A stretch of DNA of 64,000 nucleotides, from assembly GCF_001417965.1 (NCBI RefSeq), contig NW_018385463.1:163711-227710 (forward strand), in the 5' to 3' direction. This DNA comes from Exaiptasia diaphana (lineage: Eukaryota; Cnidaria; Anthozoa; Actiniaria; Aiptasiidae). The translations under genes and the position numbers were made by a program. Of the stretch, positions 1 through 9,590 are shown one piece after another. Below the pieces are notes generated by a model. It did not search any database, had not been told where the DNA came from, and saw nothing but the letters and a program-made list of their open reading frames with translations. Each line of letters opens with the position of its first letter. Positions within the stretch are counted from its first letter, which is position 1.

Positions 1-848
1 ACCAATAGGTTGGTTTTCCAGCAAATAGAGCAGTTGTCACATAGAACTTGGGAGATTTAACCGCTGTGATACTGTGTATAAGGTGCGCACACCCTTAATT
101 TAGACCAACGTAATTTTTTTTATCTCATCGTACTGTAAACAAATCTATGTAGATGCTGCATGTAAGTTCTTTAAAGATCAATAAAAAATGGTTGCGATGG
201 TACTATTATATCTTTTTTTAGCAAGTAAGCGTTTAAAAAAAGTTATTCATGAGAGGGGGATTGAACCTACGTGTAAAAGTACCGGGGAAGTCTTGAAAAA
301 AGGGCGGGGCTGAATGATTTTTAACCTTTAAGAGATTGCACAGCAATATTAAATCAGTACCAAGGCTATACGCTCTTTCTTTTCTTTTCTGACACCAAGA
401 GATTGCAGAAAATGCAAAATCCCAGAAACTGCAAATTGGCACCTTAAAAGCGAGAATCCGGGGGGTGGGGGGTGGGATCTTTACAGATCCATCTTTATAA
501 CTGTGCTTGCAGCAGCACCAAGTGCATTCATGCCTGTGGTAAGGCATGTATACAAATGAGAGCACTGAAATAATTAGACATTTAGATATAGCAAAGTCAA
601 CAAGTCTACAAGCACTGCAGAAAGACATTTAGACATAGGTTAAAATCAAGCCGCCAATGGCAACACAACTCGAAGATTGATTGTGCAGACGAATACAGAA
701 AGATATAATGATGAATCAAATTATAATTACTTAATGAATAGAATTTTAAATAAACGATTTATTAATATAGTTTTATAATTTAACTTCGGTTCTGGATAAA
801 CACAAGCGAGCGCCGGTGAGATGAATACCACTCGAGCTACAACTATGA

Positions 849-1356
849 GTAAATGGTGCCACGACCAGAAGCGCTACATCTGGATCCGAAAAACAAATAA
901 AATCACCGCAAGTGTCAAAAAACAATAACAACTAAATCCCTGAGAAAACTTGGAGTTCAATTATTAAGCAAACAATATAAATTTCAAGATGTAACATTGA
1001 CTAATATTTCTCATGTTGGTAGGCGAAAAAAAATTGAATGAGTTTGCCAAATAAAATTTATTCGCAAGGAAAACCAGAATATCAAACAAAATCAAAGCAA
1101 AGGTGAAGCAAATCGACGAATACTAGTGATCACATGATCACGTGGGCTTCCAACATCAAGAGCTTAAAGTTACATTATGGCTTCATTTCTCCACATTCAT
1201 TACTGATGAAATTACCCAAAAACTACTAAGTTTGACTTTTGTTTTAGCCACAAATATGTAAAATTTGCGATCTTTGGGTAAATGCTGCCACGTGTAGTAG
1301 CGCTACATCTGACAGCGAAAGACGCAAAAAAATCACCGCAAGTGTCAAAAAGCAAT
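849..1356. repeat. Diverged direct repeat pair (849-928 and 1278-1356)
   Basis: Two stretches of about 80 bp in the same orientation share a frame of matching words, including GCGCTACATCTG and AATCACCGCAAGTGTCAAAA. They differ by scattered substitutions and small indels, so the duplication is old. A second diverged pair lies nearby: about 703-860 resembles about 2146-2290. No terminal repeats or coding potential were seen. They look like remnants of one dispersed repeat. Confidence 0.6.
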
Positions 1357-1769
1357 ATCCCATGTACCATGAAACAGTCAAATAGTAAAGATATGAATAT
1401 GAATATGAAGACCGCATGGCACTATGATAAACCCGATATAGAAATGAAAGCACTTAAGCACTATAACTTTCTTTCATTTCTATATCCAGTCAAATAGTAC
1501 CCGCTTTAACAAGGCTAATTGTAGGGACAATTTCGTAAAATATCTTAATATGTCGGAGAGAGAAATTTGTGTTTTTTGGTACATTTATGTTCAAACCTTC
1601 GTTCAAACCTAGATAACAAAGAAACTGTCCAAGTAAGTCCGCAATGAAATTTTGGATTTGTATCTAGAATCAACAGATGTGCTACAGCCTGTAACACATG
1701 CCTCTATTATGCAAAAAACACTTTCAAATTGAATTCAGATAGTCTTTGAATGTTGATGTATAAGGAGTG

Positions 1770-2035
1770 CAAGAATATTAACTTGATTTTAGAGTATGTC
1801 AAACAACTGTTATCCCTCCTTTGACGCACAGAACACACAAGATTTGGTTGAGGAAAACTAGTTTCGTCTTTACTAGAGCTTTTCAACTTTTTCAATTCCT
1901 CGATCTACAACTGTTGTGAATTGAAAAGGTTTAGTAAAGTCGAAACTAGTTTTCCTCAACCAAGTCTTTTGTGTTCTGTGCGTCAAAGGAGGGATATATA
2001 AGTATTTTAACATCCTCTAAAATGAAATATCAAGA
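1770..2035. repeat. Long inverted repeat (fold-back element)
   Basis: The stretch at about 1811-1894 is mirrored by its reverse complement at about 1920-1997, with a short AT-rich spacer. The arms include TATCCCTCCTTTGACGCACA and the opposite-strand copy of it near 1980. Weaker matching extends outward to about 1770 and 2035. Small differences between the arms show it is not a perfect palindrome. A non-autonomous DNA transposon or fold-back element is likely; no clear target-site duplication was found. Confidence 0.65.
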
Positions 2036-2638
2036 AATATTAACTTGGGTTCTCGATAAGCACGTGCAAACACCTTCGTACAATCATTTCAAAACGACGA
2101 ATTTGGAGGATCGTCTTCTTTGCTTGCTTCAACCTCTGTTACTGAACGGTAAGACGAATCAAATTATNATTTACTTTACAAATGGAATTTTAATGTGAAC
2201 GATTTATGAATACAGTTTTTTTTTCGCTAAAACTAATTATTTTTAACTTTGATTCTTGACAACCAGGAGCGAGCACCTGCACTTCACAGACAAGTCTAAC
2301 CACAATTATACGCGTGGCCGAATGGAAGTGCCTTCGATTTCTTAGACCCGTCTACACGAGCAAGTTTTTATGTGACAACTATATGTGACATTTTTTCTGT
2401 CCGTGTTGACAGGCAGCCAGAAATTATTGTTGAAGACTCGCGCCAACTGTGATTTTGCACAGCGGAGATGTCATAAACAAAATTACCATAGTTTCGTAGT
2501 AGCACTAGAGATAATAAAACTTTAAAAAATACGATATATTTTTAAATATTTTTTTATATATATTTTTAAATATATTTTTAGATATATTTTTATTTTTATA
2601 TTTTTATATGTTTCAGAAGAATGAGGATGGCATAATGT

Positions 2639-3250
2639 NNNNNNNNNNNNNNNNNNNNNNNNNNNNNNNNNNNNNNNNNNNNNNNNNNNNNNNNNNNNNN
2701 NNNNNNNNNNNNNNNNNNNNNNNNNNNNNNNNNNNNNNNNNNNNNNNNNNNNNNNNNNNNNNNNNNNNNNNNNNNNNNNNNNNNNNNNNNNNNNNNNNNN
2801 NNNNNNNNNNNNNNNNNNNNNNNNNNNNNNNNNNNNNNNNNNNNNNNNNNNNNNNNNNNNNNNNNNNNNNNNNNNNNNNNNNNNNNNNNNNNNNNNNNNN
2901 NNNNNNNNNNNNNNNNNNNNNNNNNNNNNNNNNNNNNNNNNNNNNNNNNNNNNNNNNNNNNNNNNNNNNNNNNNNNNNNNNNNNNNNNNNNNNNNNNNNN
3001 NNNNNNNNNNNNNNNNNNNNNNNNNNNNNNNNNNNNNNNNNNNNNNNNNNNNNNNNNNNNNNNNNNNNNNNNNNNNNNNNNNNNNNNNNNNNNNNNNNNN
3101 NNNNNNNNNNNNNNNNNNNNNNNNNNNNNNNNNNNNNNNNNNNNNNNNNNNNNNNNNNNNNNNNNNNNNNNNNNNNNNNNNNNNNNNNNNNNNNNNNNNN
3201 NNNNNNNNNNNNNNNNNNNNNNNNNNNNNNNNNNNNNNNNNNNNNNNNNN
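2639..3250. other. Assembly gap (612 Ns) at a tandem repeat
   Basis: A run of Ns is followed at once by about 30 bp of AGTG/AGTGAGTG microsatellite (3251-3281). The gap therefore probably stands for a collapsed or unsequenced tandem repeat. Open frames that run across it are artefacts. Confidence 0.9.
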
Positions 3251-3281
3251 AGTGAGTGAGTGAGTGATTGAGTGAGTGACA

Positions 3282-3895
3282 GATTCGTCCCCCTCCAATA
3301 ACTCTTCGATTGCTTCGCAATCTTCGAGTTAAAAATGAAAAACTCATGAGTGTAGCCATTGTAAGTAGAAAATTAACCAAGCAATACAAAAATTGCTGCA
3401 AAGTACTTTTATTATTGCTTCATTACATTTTCTCCCAAAGATACCAGAAACTATTATTTCATCAGCAACCATTGTTTTTACAGTGTTTACAATGATTGTG
3501 TCATCCTGTCTTGGTAAGCTTTGTGTAGTTTTACAATGAATTTAGATTGAATTTACATCAGTGAGTACGGAAGATTGGTTTACCATTCCCACGTCATTAC
3601 ATCAGCCTTCAATTCACATAAACCAATTCAGCAATATTGGTGTAATAATAATTAATATATATAATAAAGCAGCAGGGTCTACTTTTTGAATATTAATTTT
3701 GCATAGCAAATTGTGTACATGTTACTAAGTTTATAACAAACATTAAAAAAAAATTGGTTTGCACTGACTCACAGTGCCTCATCACAGCCAGAATTAGCAG
3801 TAAATAGACAGGTAATGTTTAACAGAACCCTCCTAGTTATATAATAATAAAAACAGTGATTTACTACAAAAACATAATTGCAGTAACACCCAATC
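3282..3895. other. Spacer without a supported gene
   Basis: AT-rich sequence with short open frames only. It lies downstream of the minus-strand selenoprotein M polyadenylation signal. Nothing else is recognised. Confidence 0.4.
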
Positions 3896-3900
3896 CTTTC

Positions 3901-3906
3901 TTTATT
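3901..3906 (-). terminator. Probable polyadenylation signal of selenoprotein M
   Basis: AATAAA on the minus strand, about 375 nt beyond the stop codon of the selenoprotein M gene. This leaves a 3' UTR long enough to hold the SECIS element the gene needs. I did not find a convincing SECIS by eye. Confidence 0.5.
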
Positions 3907-4279
3907 GATGTGATAGAAAATCAGTCACTTTTTAGATAAACTTTGAACAAATATCTTTTTCTAAAATCCTTTTCCAAGAATTGAATTATTGATCAGAGGG
4001 CCTAATACTAAGATAGTGAAGACGTTTTAAGTTAGGACATGTTTATCATGATAGATGATGGCTCTGATGAAGAAACAAAGTCTGGCTGTGACAAAACCTG
4101 TGGCTACTTGTGCATCTACAATGTAATGCTATTGAGAGTGATAGAGAGCACTAGAGTATGAAAGAAGTAGTATTTGGGATTACGAAACAAGATGTACACT
4201 TGGCCCTATATACCAGTTTGTGACTCAATTGAATATTTTCTAGAAAACTATTCAGACAATGTGGATGGAGAGAAAATTC

Positions 4280-6265
4280 TTATAACTCTTCCTTCTCTGC
4301 ACTACGATCCTCTGGAACCTCCGGCATCTCATCATCTTCTTCGTCAGGAAACTCGCCATCTGGATTTTCATCTTCAGGCATTGGCTCTTCTTCTTCTTCC
4401 TCTGATTGGTCTTCCTCTTTCATTTTTGAGTCAGACTTTTTCAAACCATGTGACTCTAATAGGTTTGCAATATCACCTCTGCTCATCTCAGCAACATCTA
4501 CTTTCTGTAAGATGAAAAAGAGAGAGATAATTTTTGTTACTTTTTAATCAAAACTACACTTCATCTGGCATGACGGAGGAGTCGAGTATTATGTATATAT
4601 TGTAAAATTATTATAAATTGAGTTAGATTGTTTACTGTAGTCCCTGAAATGATAGTGAAACTCACCACCAAAACTCCATTTCAATGCAACAATGTTTTGT
4701 GATTCATAGAGCTCAGTGTAATGACCACACAGTTTGTGCAAAACTACATGCTATCTAAATTTCAAAGCTACCTTGACTTCGTTGCCTTCATTATCATAAA
4801 GATGCATGACTGGATCAGCCCCAGGTGAGTATTTCACTCTAGCATCATGATTAATAACAGTTAAGGAATTTATTCTATCAAATAATTAAAAAAGAGCAGA
4901 AATGTATTAATGTACTATTTCATATCAACAAGAGTGATGGAATCATGGAAATCTGACCAAACACCACTGATGGACTTTCTGGACCTAATTGCCTGAACCC
5001 AACCTGTCATGAAATGTCTGCCTGGTTTTGTGCCAAATACCAGTATTTGCAGCACACAATAGGACAATGTCCGAGTATTGGCGTGAGCTTAAAATGAGAA
5101 ATTTAACTTCTTTACTGAAAAATGGGAAGCCAAACTAACAGCATTTGGACAAATCATGACACCTCTCAGAGCATTCAAAAGCAAAAAAGAAATAGTATAA
5201 TTTTTAGCAAATATTGCTTGACAAGGATATTAATATCCAAGGTCCTCGAACAAGAATGCCTTCACCTGCAGATGAAAAAAAATTAAATATTGGCGCATAA
5301 ACACATATTTTCACCAAAGAATTGGCAATGTATCAGTGTAAATTTTTTGTTTTGTCTTAGAAAACCTAATATTTCACAGATATTTAAGGAAGTTATATAT
5401 GATAAAATAAAAAGTGAAGGTAATTACCTCAGGAAGGCTATTCAATCGTCATCCGCCACATGTCTGGAAATAAAAACAAAATAAAAACCGTGATATTACA
5501 CAAAATCATAAGAATATTTAAATTAAACAATACAACGGAATTTTCTATTTCTTTATTATTCCATAGTTCTAAAATGTGTACATCAATGCACATAAGCTTA
5601 TAAATCAACATGTATTTAAATTTCTTATTTTTTATTTATTTTTGTCTTTTTCTTGAAACCAGTTATAGTGAAATATTATTAATAATTCAAAGAGTACATG
5701 AGAATATGTAAATACATTTAAAACAAAGAACATTTTGTGAAAAGCAATCGGGAATGACCAAGAGAGACATGCATGGCCGGAAGAGTCAAAAGAACCTCGA
5801 CCGCGCGCTCTTCAAAGTGAAAAGTTCATATCCAATATTCAATCGATAAAGCGGTGAAGTCAAAAAGAGTTTAAAAGTTTAATAGCTCTTTTAATAAATT
5901 ATTGAAATGATTAGATGTAGAGTTAAAAAGTCCACCACACTACTGTAGCTCCCAACAAGAATAATATCAAGTTAAGCTTAGATGTCTATGCATATATAGG
6001 CACTAGTGTTAAATGAAGAATACATCTTTACAAGATTTTTAACATAGATCGAGTAATAGTCGTGTGAAAACCCATGAAACAACAATCGTGTTGAAACACA
6101 TTTGTGAAATAGAAACAAAAGATGACCAATTCATAAACGAAAGCATGCACTTACCACGAGTCTAGCACGAACAACCTGAGCCTTCTTCGTCTCTTCAGCT
6201 GCCTTTTCGTCTGCAAAAGCTACAGATACAAGGCCAATTACGGCCAGTATTATAACACTCCTCAT
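4280..6265 (-). CDS. SELENOM: Selenoprotein M (ER thioredoxin-like selenoprotein), five coding exons
   Basis: Small ER-resident redox protein of the SELENOM/SELENOF family. Exons on the minus strand: 6265-6155, 5463-5428, about 5265-5223, 4838-4772 and 4504-4280. Exon 1 begins MRSVIILAVIGLVSVAFA, a signal peptide. Exon 2 reads TCGGURLNSLPE, where U is an in-frame TGA at 5451-5449; vertebrate SELENOM has TCGGUQLNRLKE followed by VKAF, and exon 3 here starts VKAFLFED. Exon 4 has the conserved PGADP. The C-terminus is a long acidic tail ending KEEL, an ER-retention-type signal; human SELENOM ends in a similar -DL tetrapeptide. Splice sites at exons 1, 2, 4 and 5 are canonical and keep phase. Oddity: exon 3 meets a stop after FEDLGY and is one base short of the phase needed to join exon 4, with conserved-looking sequence resuming in another frame. 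A one-base assembly error or a real mutation is likely. Length is about 160 aa against 145 in human. Confidence 0.85.
5449..5451 (-). other. SELENOM: Selenocysteine codon TGA
   Basis: The TGA follows codons for TCGG and precedes RLNSLPE. This is the exact place of selenocysteine in the CGGU redox motif of SELENOM. The reading frame continues in conserved sequence on both sides, so it is a recoded codon, not a terminator. It falls at about residue 42. Confidence 0.85.
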
Positions 6266-6720
6266 GGCAGAGGAAAACCAGAAGCTTTACTTAAATTAGC
6301 TACTTCTTGTTTCTCAAAGCTTCCGAGGAAAGGTTCCAAACATGCAACACGTAATTTATGCCCCAGTCTCCTCTCGTCTCTTCTACAGGAACCACAGACA
6401 GCCCAAGCTCACATTATTTACAAAAGTATCTATAGGGTATGTAAATATACTGTTACATTTCATTTCTTTCCCCAATACTACTACAATGAAGTCTCATTAT
6501 TATTCATTTACAATCTAACAGACATAAGGAGGATAAGGAGTAATGATTATAATTTCTATGAAAATCTCCCGCGGTAGAATAGGCGGATTGAGTTACTCAG
6601 TTTTAACTAAAAAAAAAAATTACTCAGTTCAAGGGCGCTAGAACTGAAATTATGACCTATAAGATCCAAAAATTGCTTAATTTATCCAACAAAAGATAGT
6701 CGATAATAAATTGTTTAAGG

Positions 6721-6899
6721 AATAAAAGACGAAATTCCGTGTTTGATACTCTGATCNAAACACGCGGGATGTAGGGAGAGCACGAGAGAAGCGTAGGAAA
6801 CCACGACGCGTAGCGGAGTGGTTTCCAGCTTTACGAGTGCTCTCCCTACATCCCAAGTGTTTTGATCAGAGTATCAAACACGGAATTTCGTCTTTTATT
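6721..6899. repeat. Palindromic MITE-like element
   Basis: Arms of about 60 bp (6721-6783 and 6834-6899) are near-perfect reverse complements. They start AATAAAAGACGAAATTCCGT and carry GATGTAGGGAGAGCAC further in. The middle also pairs partly (GGAAACCAC with GTGGTTTCC), so most of the element could fold on itself. One N lies in the left arm. No coding capacity. Confidence 0.75.
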
Positions 6900-7379
6900 T
6901 CTTTTCTAAAATTAAAAGAATAAAAGAAATTTTTGACGCGCACGAGCGTGTTTTGATACTGTAATCAAACATGGTTTTCGACCAATCACAGCGCGCGTAG
7001 TATCCTAAGTATTTTAGAAAAAGTTTTACTTATCTGAAATATACACTCAAATGTCCTCTTAGACACTAAAAAGCACTTGATTTTACGAAATTCATCCAAA
7101 TGATCGTTACTCAAACTCTCAAGCGGTTGTTGCTGAATTTATTACCGCTGTCCTTGTTGTACCAGCCACTGCTGTCTCGCCAGGAACGTTATTCATTAAC
7201 CGGATTAAAATCACTTTGCCCTGGCCGAACACTTTTTTTCCAAGACTAAGTCAAACACACAAGTTAAGATGATATCAATGTTCACAACATGACATTTAAA
7301 TGTTGCGATCACTTGGGTTCAATGAAGTGAAAATTTCCTTTCTTTTTTCTTTTAACTTTCTAATGGGATTTTCCTCTTA
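6900..7379. other. Spacer downstream of the GPCR
   Basis: AT-rich sequence with a CAATCACAGCGCGCG word at about 6983 that recurs in similar form near 56110, probably part of a dispersed repeat. No gene is seen here or in the 6266-6720 spacer. Confidence 0.4.
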
Positions 7380-8330
7380 TCATCTTCTAATTCGGTGGAT
7401 GGGTACAACGATATCGTTCCGACTATTTGTAACTATAAATTTAATTGCAGCCTGTCGCAATGCGGTAGATCGCAGAATGAACACATATGGATTCATAAAT
7501 GAGCTCATTTGACCAAAGAAAAGAACCACAAATGCTAGGTTGCTTTCACTTATTGGCAGTGTTACTTCAAAGAATCTTAAAAGGGCGTCAATCATGGCTG
7601 GAAAGAAGGACACTAAATAGATTATCATCACTATCAGGGCTGTTCTACTAGAAGATGCAATCATTTGCCTCTGTGTCTTCGCTCTCAATGTTTCCGCGCT
7701 GTTGTCTGTTGTCGAGTTAATCTTTGCTTTTAGAAGCGTTTGAAGTCCTCGATAAAGCATTGTCGTAAAAGCAACGCTTGAAAGGAAAATTGCGCAAATG
7801 GGCAAAAGTATTCTGAGTGAGCCGCCCGATTTTAGAAGTCTTGCCATGAATTCAATAGGGTTGTCATCAACTCTTGGTGGATCACTGATCATCTGAGAAG
7901 TGTTTATAATGCCGGTAAAGAGAAGTGTTGTTAGCCACATGAAAACGATGCCAATTCGCGCTTTTTTCACTTTCATCTTGTTGTTATATTTTACAGGACA
8001 CTTGACGATCAACATTCGATCGACCATGATCATAAGAGTCGAATTGAATGTCAGAGGAATCAGAAAAAGTATCATAAAGATCACAACAGCTGGTGACACA
8101 GTTCCGTTCAAGCCTCCACTCTTTAATATCATATAATCCATGGCAAGAGGAATGTTGATCATAGCGGAGGTCAAGTCTGCTAAGGCACAGCTGAAGATAA
8201 AGTTCATGGACGCTGAGCGTCGAGTCTGCTTTAACTTCCACAGTAACATGAGAAGAAAGCCGTTTCCAAACATGGTAAGTAACAACTGAACAGCAAATAG
8301 AACTACCTGAACGATACGAGAAACATCCAT
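7380..8330 (-). CDS. Rhodopsin-like (class A) G protein-coupled receptor, orphan
   Basis: Single-exon 316-aa receptor with seven hydrophobic segments. TM1 (about 8-31) contains the GN motif. TM2 contains CALADLTSAMINIP, a variant of LAxxD. TM3 ends in DRM (104-106) where most class A receptors have DRY. TM7 ends in NPYVF (280-284), a form of NPxxY. A potential N-glycosylation site, NGT, lies in the first extracellular loop. Intronless GPCRs of this layout are common in anthozoan lineage expansions. The short N-terminus suggests a small ligand, but none can be named. The start codon chosen places only a few residues before TM1. No neighbouring paralogue is present in the window. Confidence 0.85.
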   Translation of the reverse strand: MDVSRIVQVVLFAVQLLLTMFGNGFLLMLLWKLKQTRRSASMNFIFSCALADLTSAMINIPLAMDYMILKSGGLNGTVSPAVVIFMILFLIPLTFNSTLMIMVDRMLIVKCPVKYNNKMKVKKARIGIVFMWLTTLLFTGIINTSQMISDPPRVDDNPIEFMARLLKSGGSLRILLPICAIFLSSVAFTTMLYRGLQTLLKAKINSTTDNSAETLRAKTQRQMIASSSRTALIVMIIYLVSFFPAMIDALLRFFEVTLPISESNLAFVVLFFGQMSSFMNPYVFILRSTALRQAAIKFIVTNSRNDIVVPIHRIRR

Positions 8331-9236
8331 TAAGATTTATGTTTCAGTGGCAGCACGTACGTCAATGTTCGTTAGCAGCGACTGAAAAGCAAGTACATGA
8401 TGTTTGTAGCTATTGCAAAATGTTTTTCGTATTCTGAGGATTCTCAAAGTTCTGCCCCTTTTTTAAACCAAAACTAAATGAAAACAAAACAAAAAACAGC
8501 GACAGTTTCCTTTCCCCTGGCTAAGTGGCCTTGTTTGTTTTTTGAACATGGAATATCAATAATTCCTCGATTATATCGTTATAACATTTGATGCAAAGTA
8601 AGAGCTGTAAGAATTCTTTCAGTATTTTGCTGAAAGATAAGTGTTATTTTTCTGCGAGGCTTTCAACAAGAGTGTTTTATAGCAAATTCAGTATTTCCCT
8701 CTCTCTATCTCTCTGCAAAATAATGACGGACTTCCGACAGCAAAAATTGAACACTCAATTACACAAAAGACCGATAAATTGATCTGAAATGATTCAGTGA
8801 CGTATTCAGCCGGCTCTAGAAGCTGAATGCCAGCTGGTTTATTGTCGCTTTAATTAGCTGAGTGCTTTTTGACCTTCGTTTATTATAGAATAGCCAAGCT
8901 GGTTGTTTAAACTTTGTTGAAGACTTCAGACTCATTGTTTTCGTTCTTTTCACGAGTAAAAAATAGGGATTCATACTCATTCAAATAACCAAAGGAGCAT
9001 TCATCCAAAAGAAATTTCATCGGCAGACCTAACTGCTATATACCTAATATTTTTTTTCTTAGGTTAGCCATCCCGGCCGCCGGTGTAACATTCTGAATCC
9101 CTTATGGTTATACCACAGACAAATAACCCAAACATGCCCCATCTCTTGTAGGGGGGTTCAAACTATTGATGTATTGAAGAAGTTCGACTTATTTTGCTCT
9201 TTCTCATGATCAGATCTGTTACTGCCATTAAATTAA
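8331..9236. other. Upstream region of the GPCR, no further gene seen
   Basis: About 900 bp of AT-rich sequence 5' of the minus-strand GPCR. A short CT-rich tract lies at about 8698-8712. No open frame with a recognisable domain. Confidence 0.4.
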
Positions 9237-9496
9237 TGCACTAGTCAATTGAAGGCATTTTTCCCGGTAGTCGGGAAATGCAAGGAAAAATAAATAAATG
9301 AAAAAAACAGGCTTGAATACCAATGCTTTCAGGGTATTTCTCAAGATGGTCGACCTCTAGTTTCCAGCCTCACATATGTTCAAACACGCGTTAAAATCCC
9401 CGCTCTTTGCCCGCTTCGAAAACAATTCCTCAAAATCCCGACTCCCGGGAGTGCCCCGATAGCCCTGGGGGTCGGGGATTTCAATTGACTAGTGCA
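9237..9496. mobile_element. MITE with 17-bp terminal inverted repeats and TAA target duplication
   Basis: The ends are TGCACTAGTCAATTGAA and its exact reverse complement TTCAATTGACTAGTGCA. The trinucleotide TAA flanks both sides. A 3-bp TAA duplication is typical of PIF/Harbinger-type DNA transposons, so this is probably a non-autonomous Harbinger relative. It lies between the GPCR promoter side and the arylsulfatase 3' end. No open reading frame. Confidence 0.75.
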
Positions 9497-9590
9497 TAAG
9501 CTGAAACAAGAGACGGAAGTACGTGAAATGTACAAAAAAAAAGCTTAAGATGCATGGCGAAGAACATTTCGTTTATGCGTTAAATCAGGA

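Larger units (their letters stand above)
1..2638. other. Gene-free repeat-rich spacer
   Basis: Apart from the repeats listed separately, this stretch holds only short open frames in AT-rich sequence with no recognisable domain. An AT-rich low-complexity tract (A/T runs with TATATTTTTAAATAT words) lies at about 2525-2600, just before the N run. No gene is supported. Confidence 0.5.

Noticed and set aside
2522-3401. Long open frames across the first N run
   Set aside because: They are made of Ns and microsatellite sequence.
4174-4515. Plus-strand open frame of about 113 codons
   Set aside because: It is the antisense shadow of the acidic last exon of selenoprotein M.
5428-5463. TGA in exon 2 read as proof of a pseudogene
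   Set aside because: Its place in the CGGU motif and conserved sequence on both sides show a selenocysteine codon.
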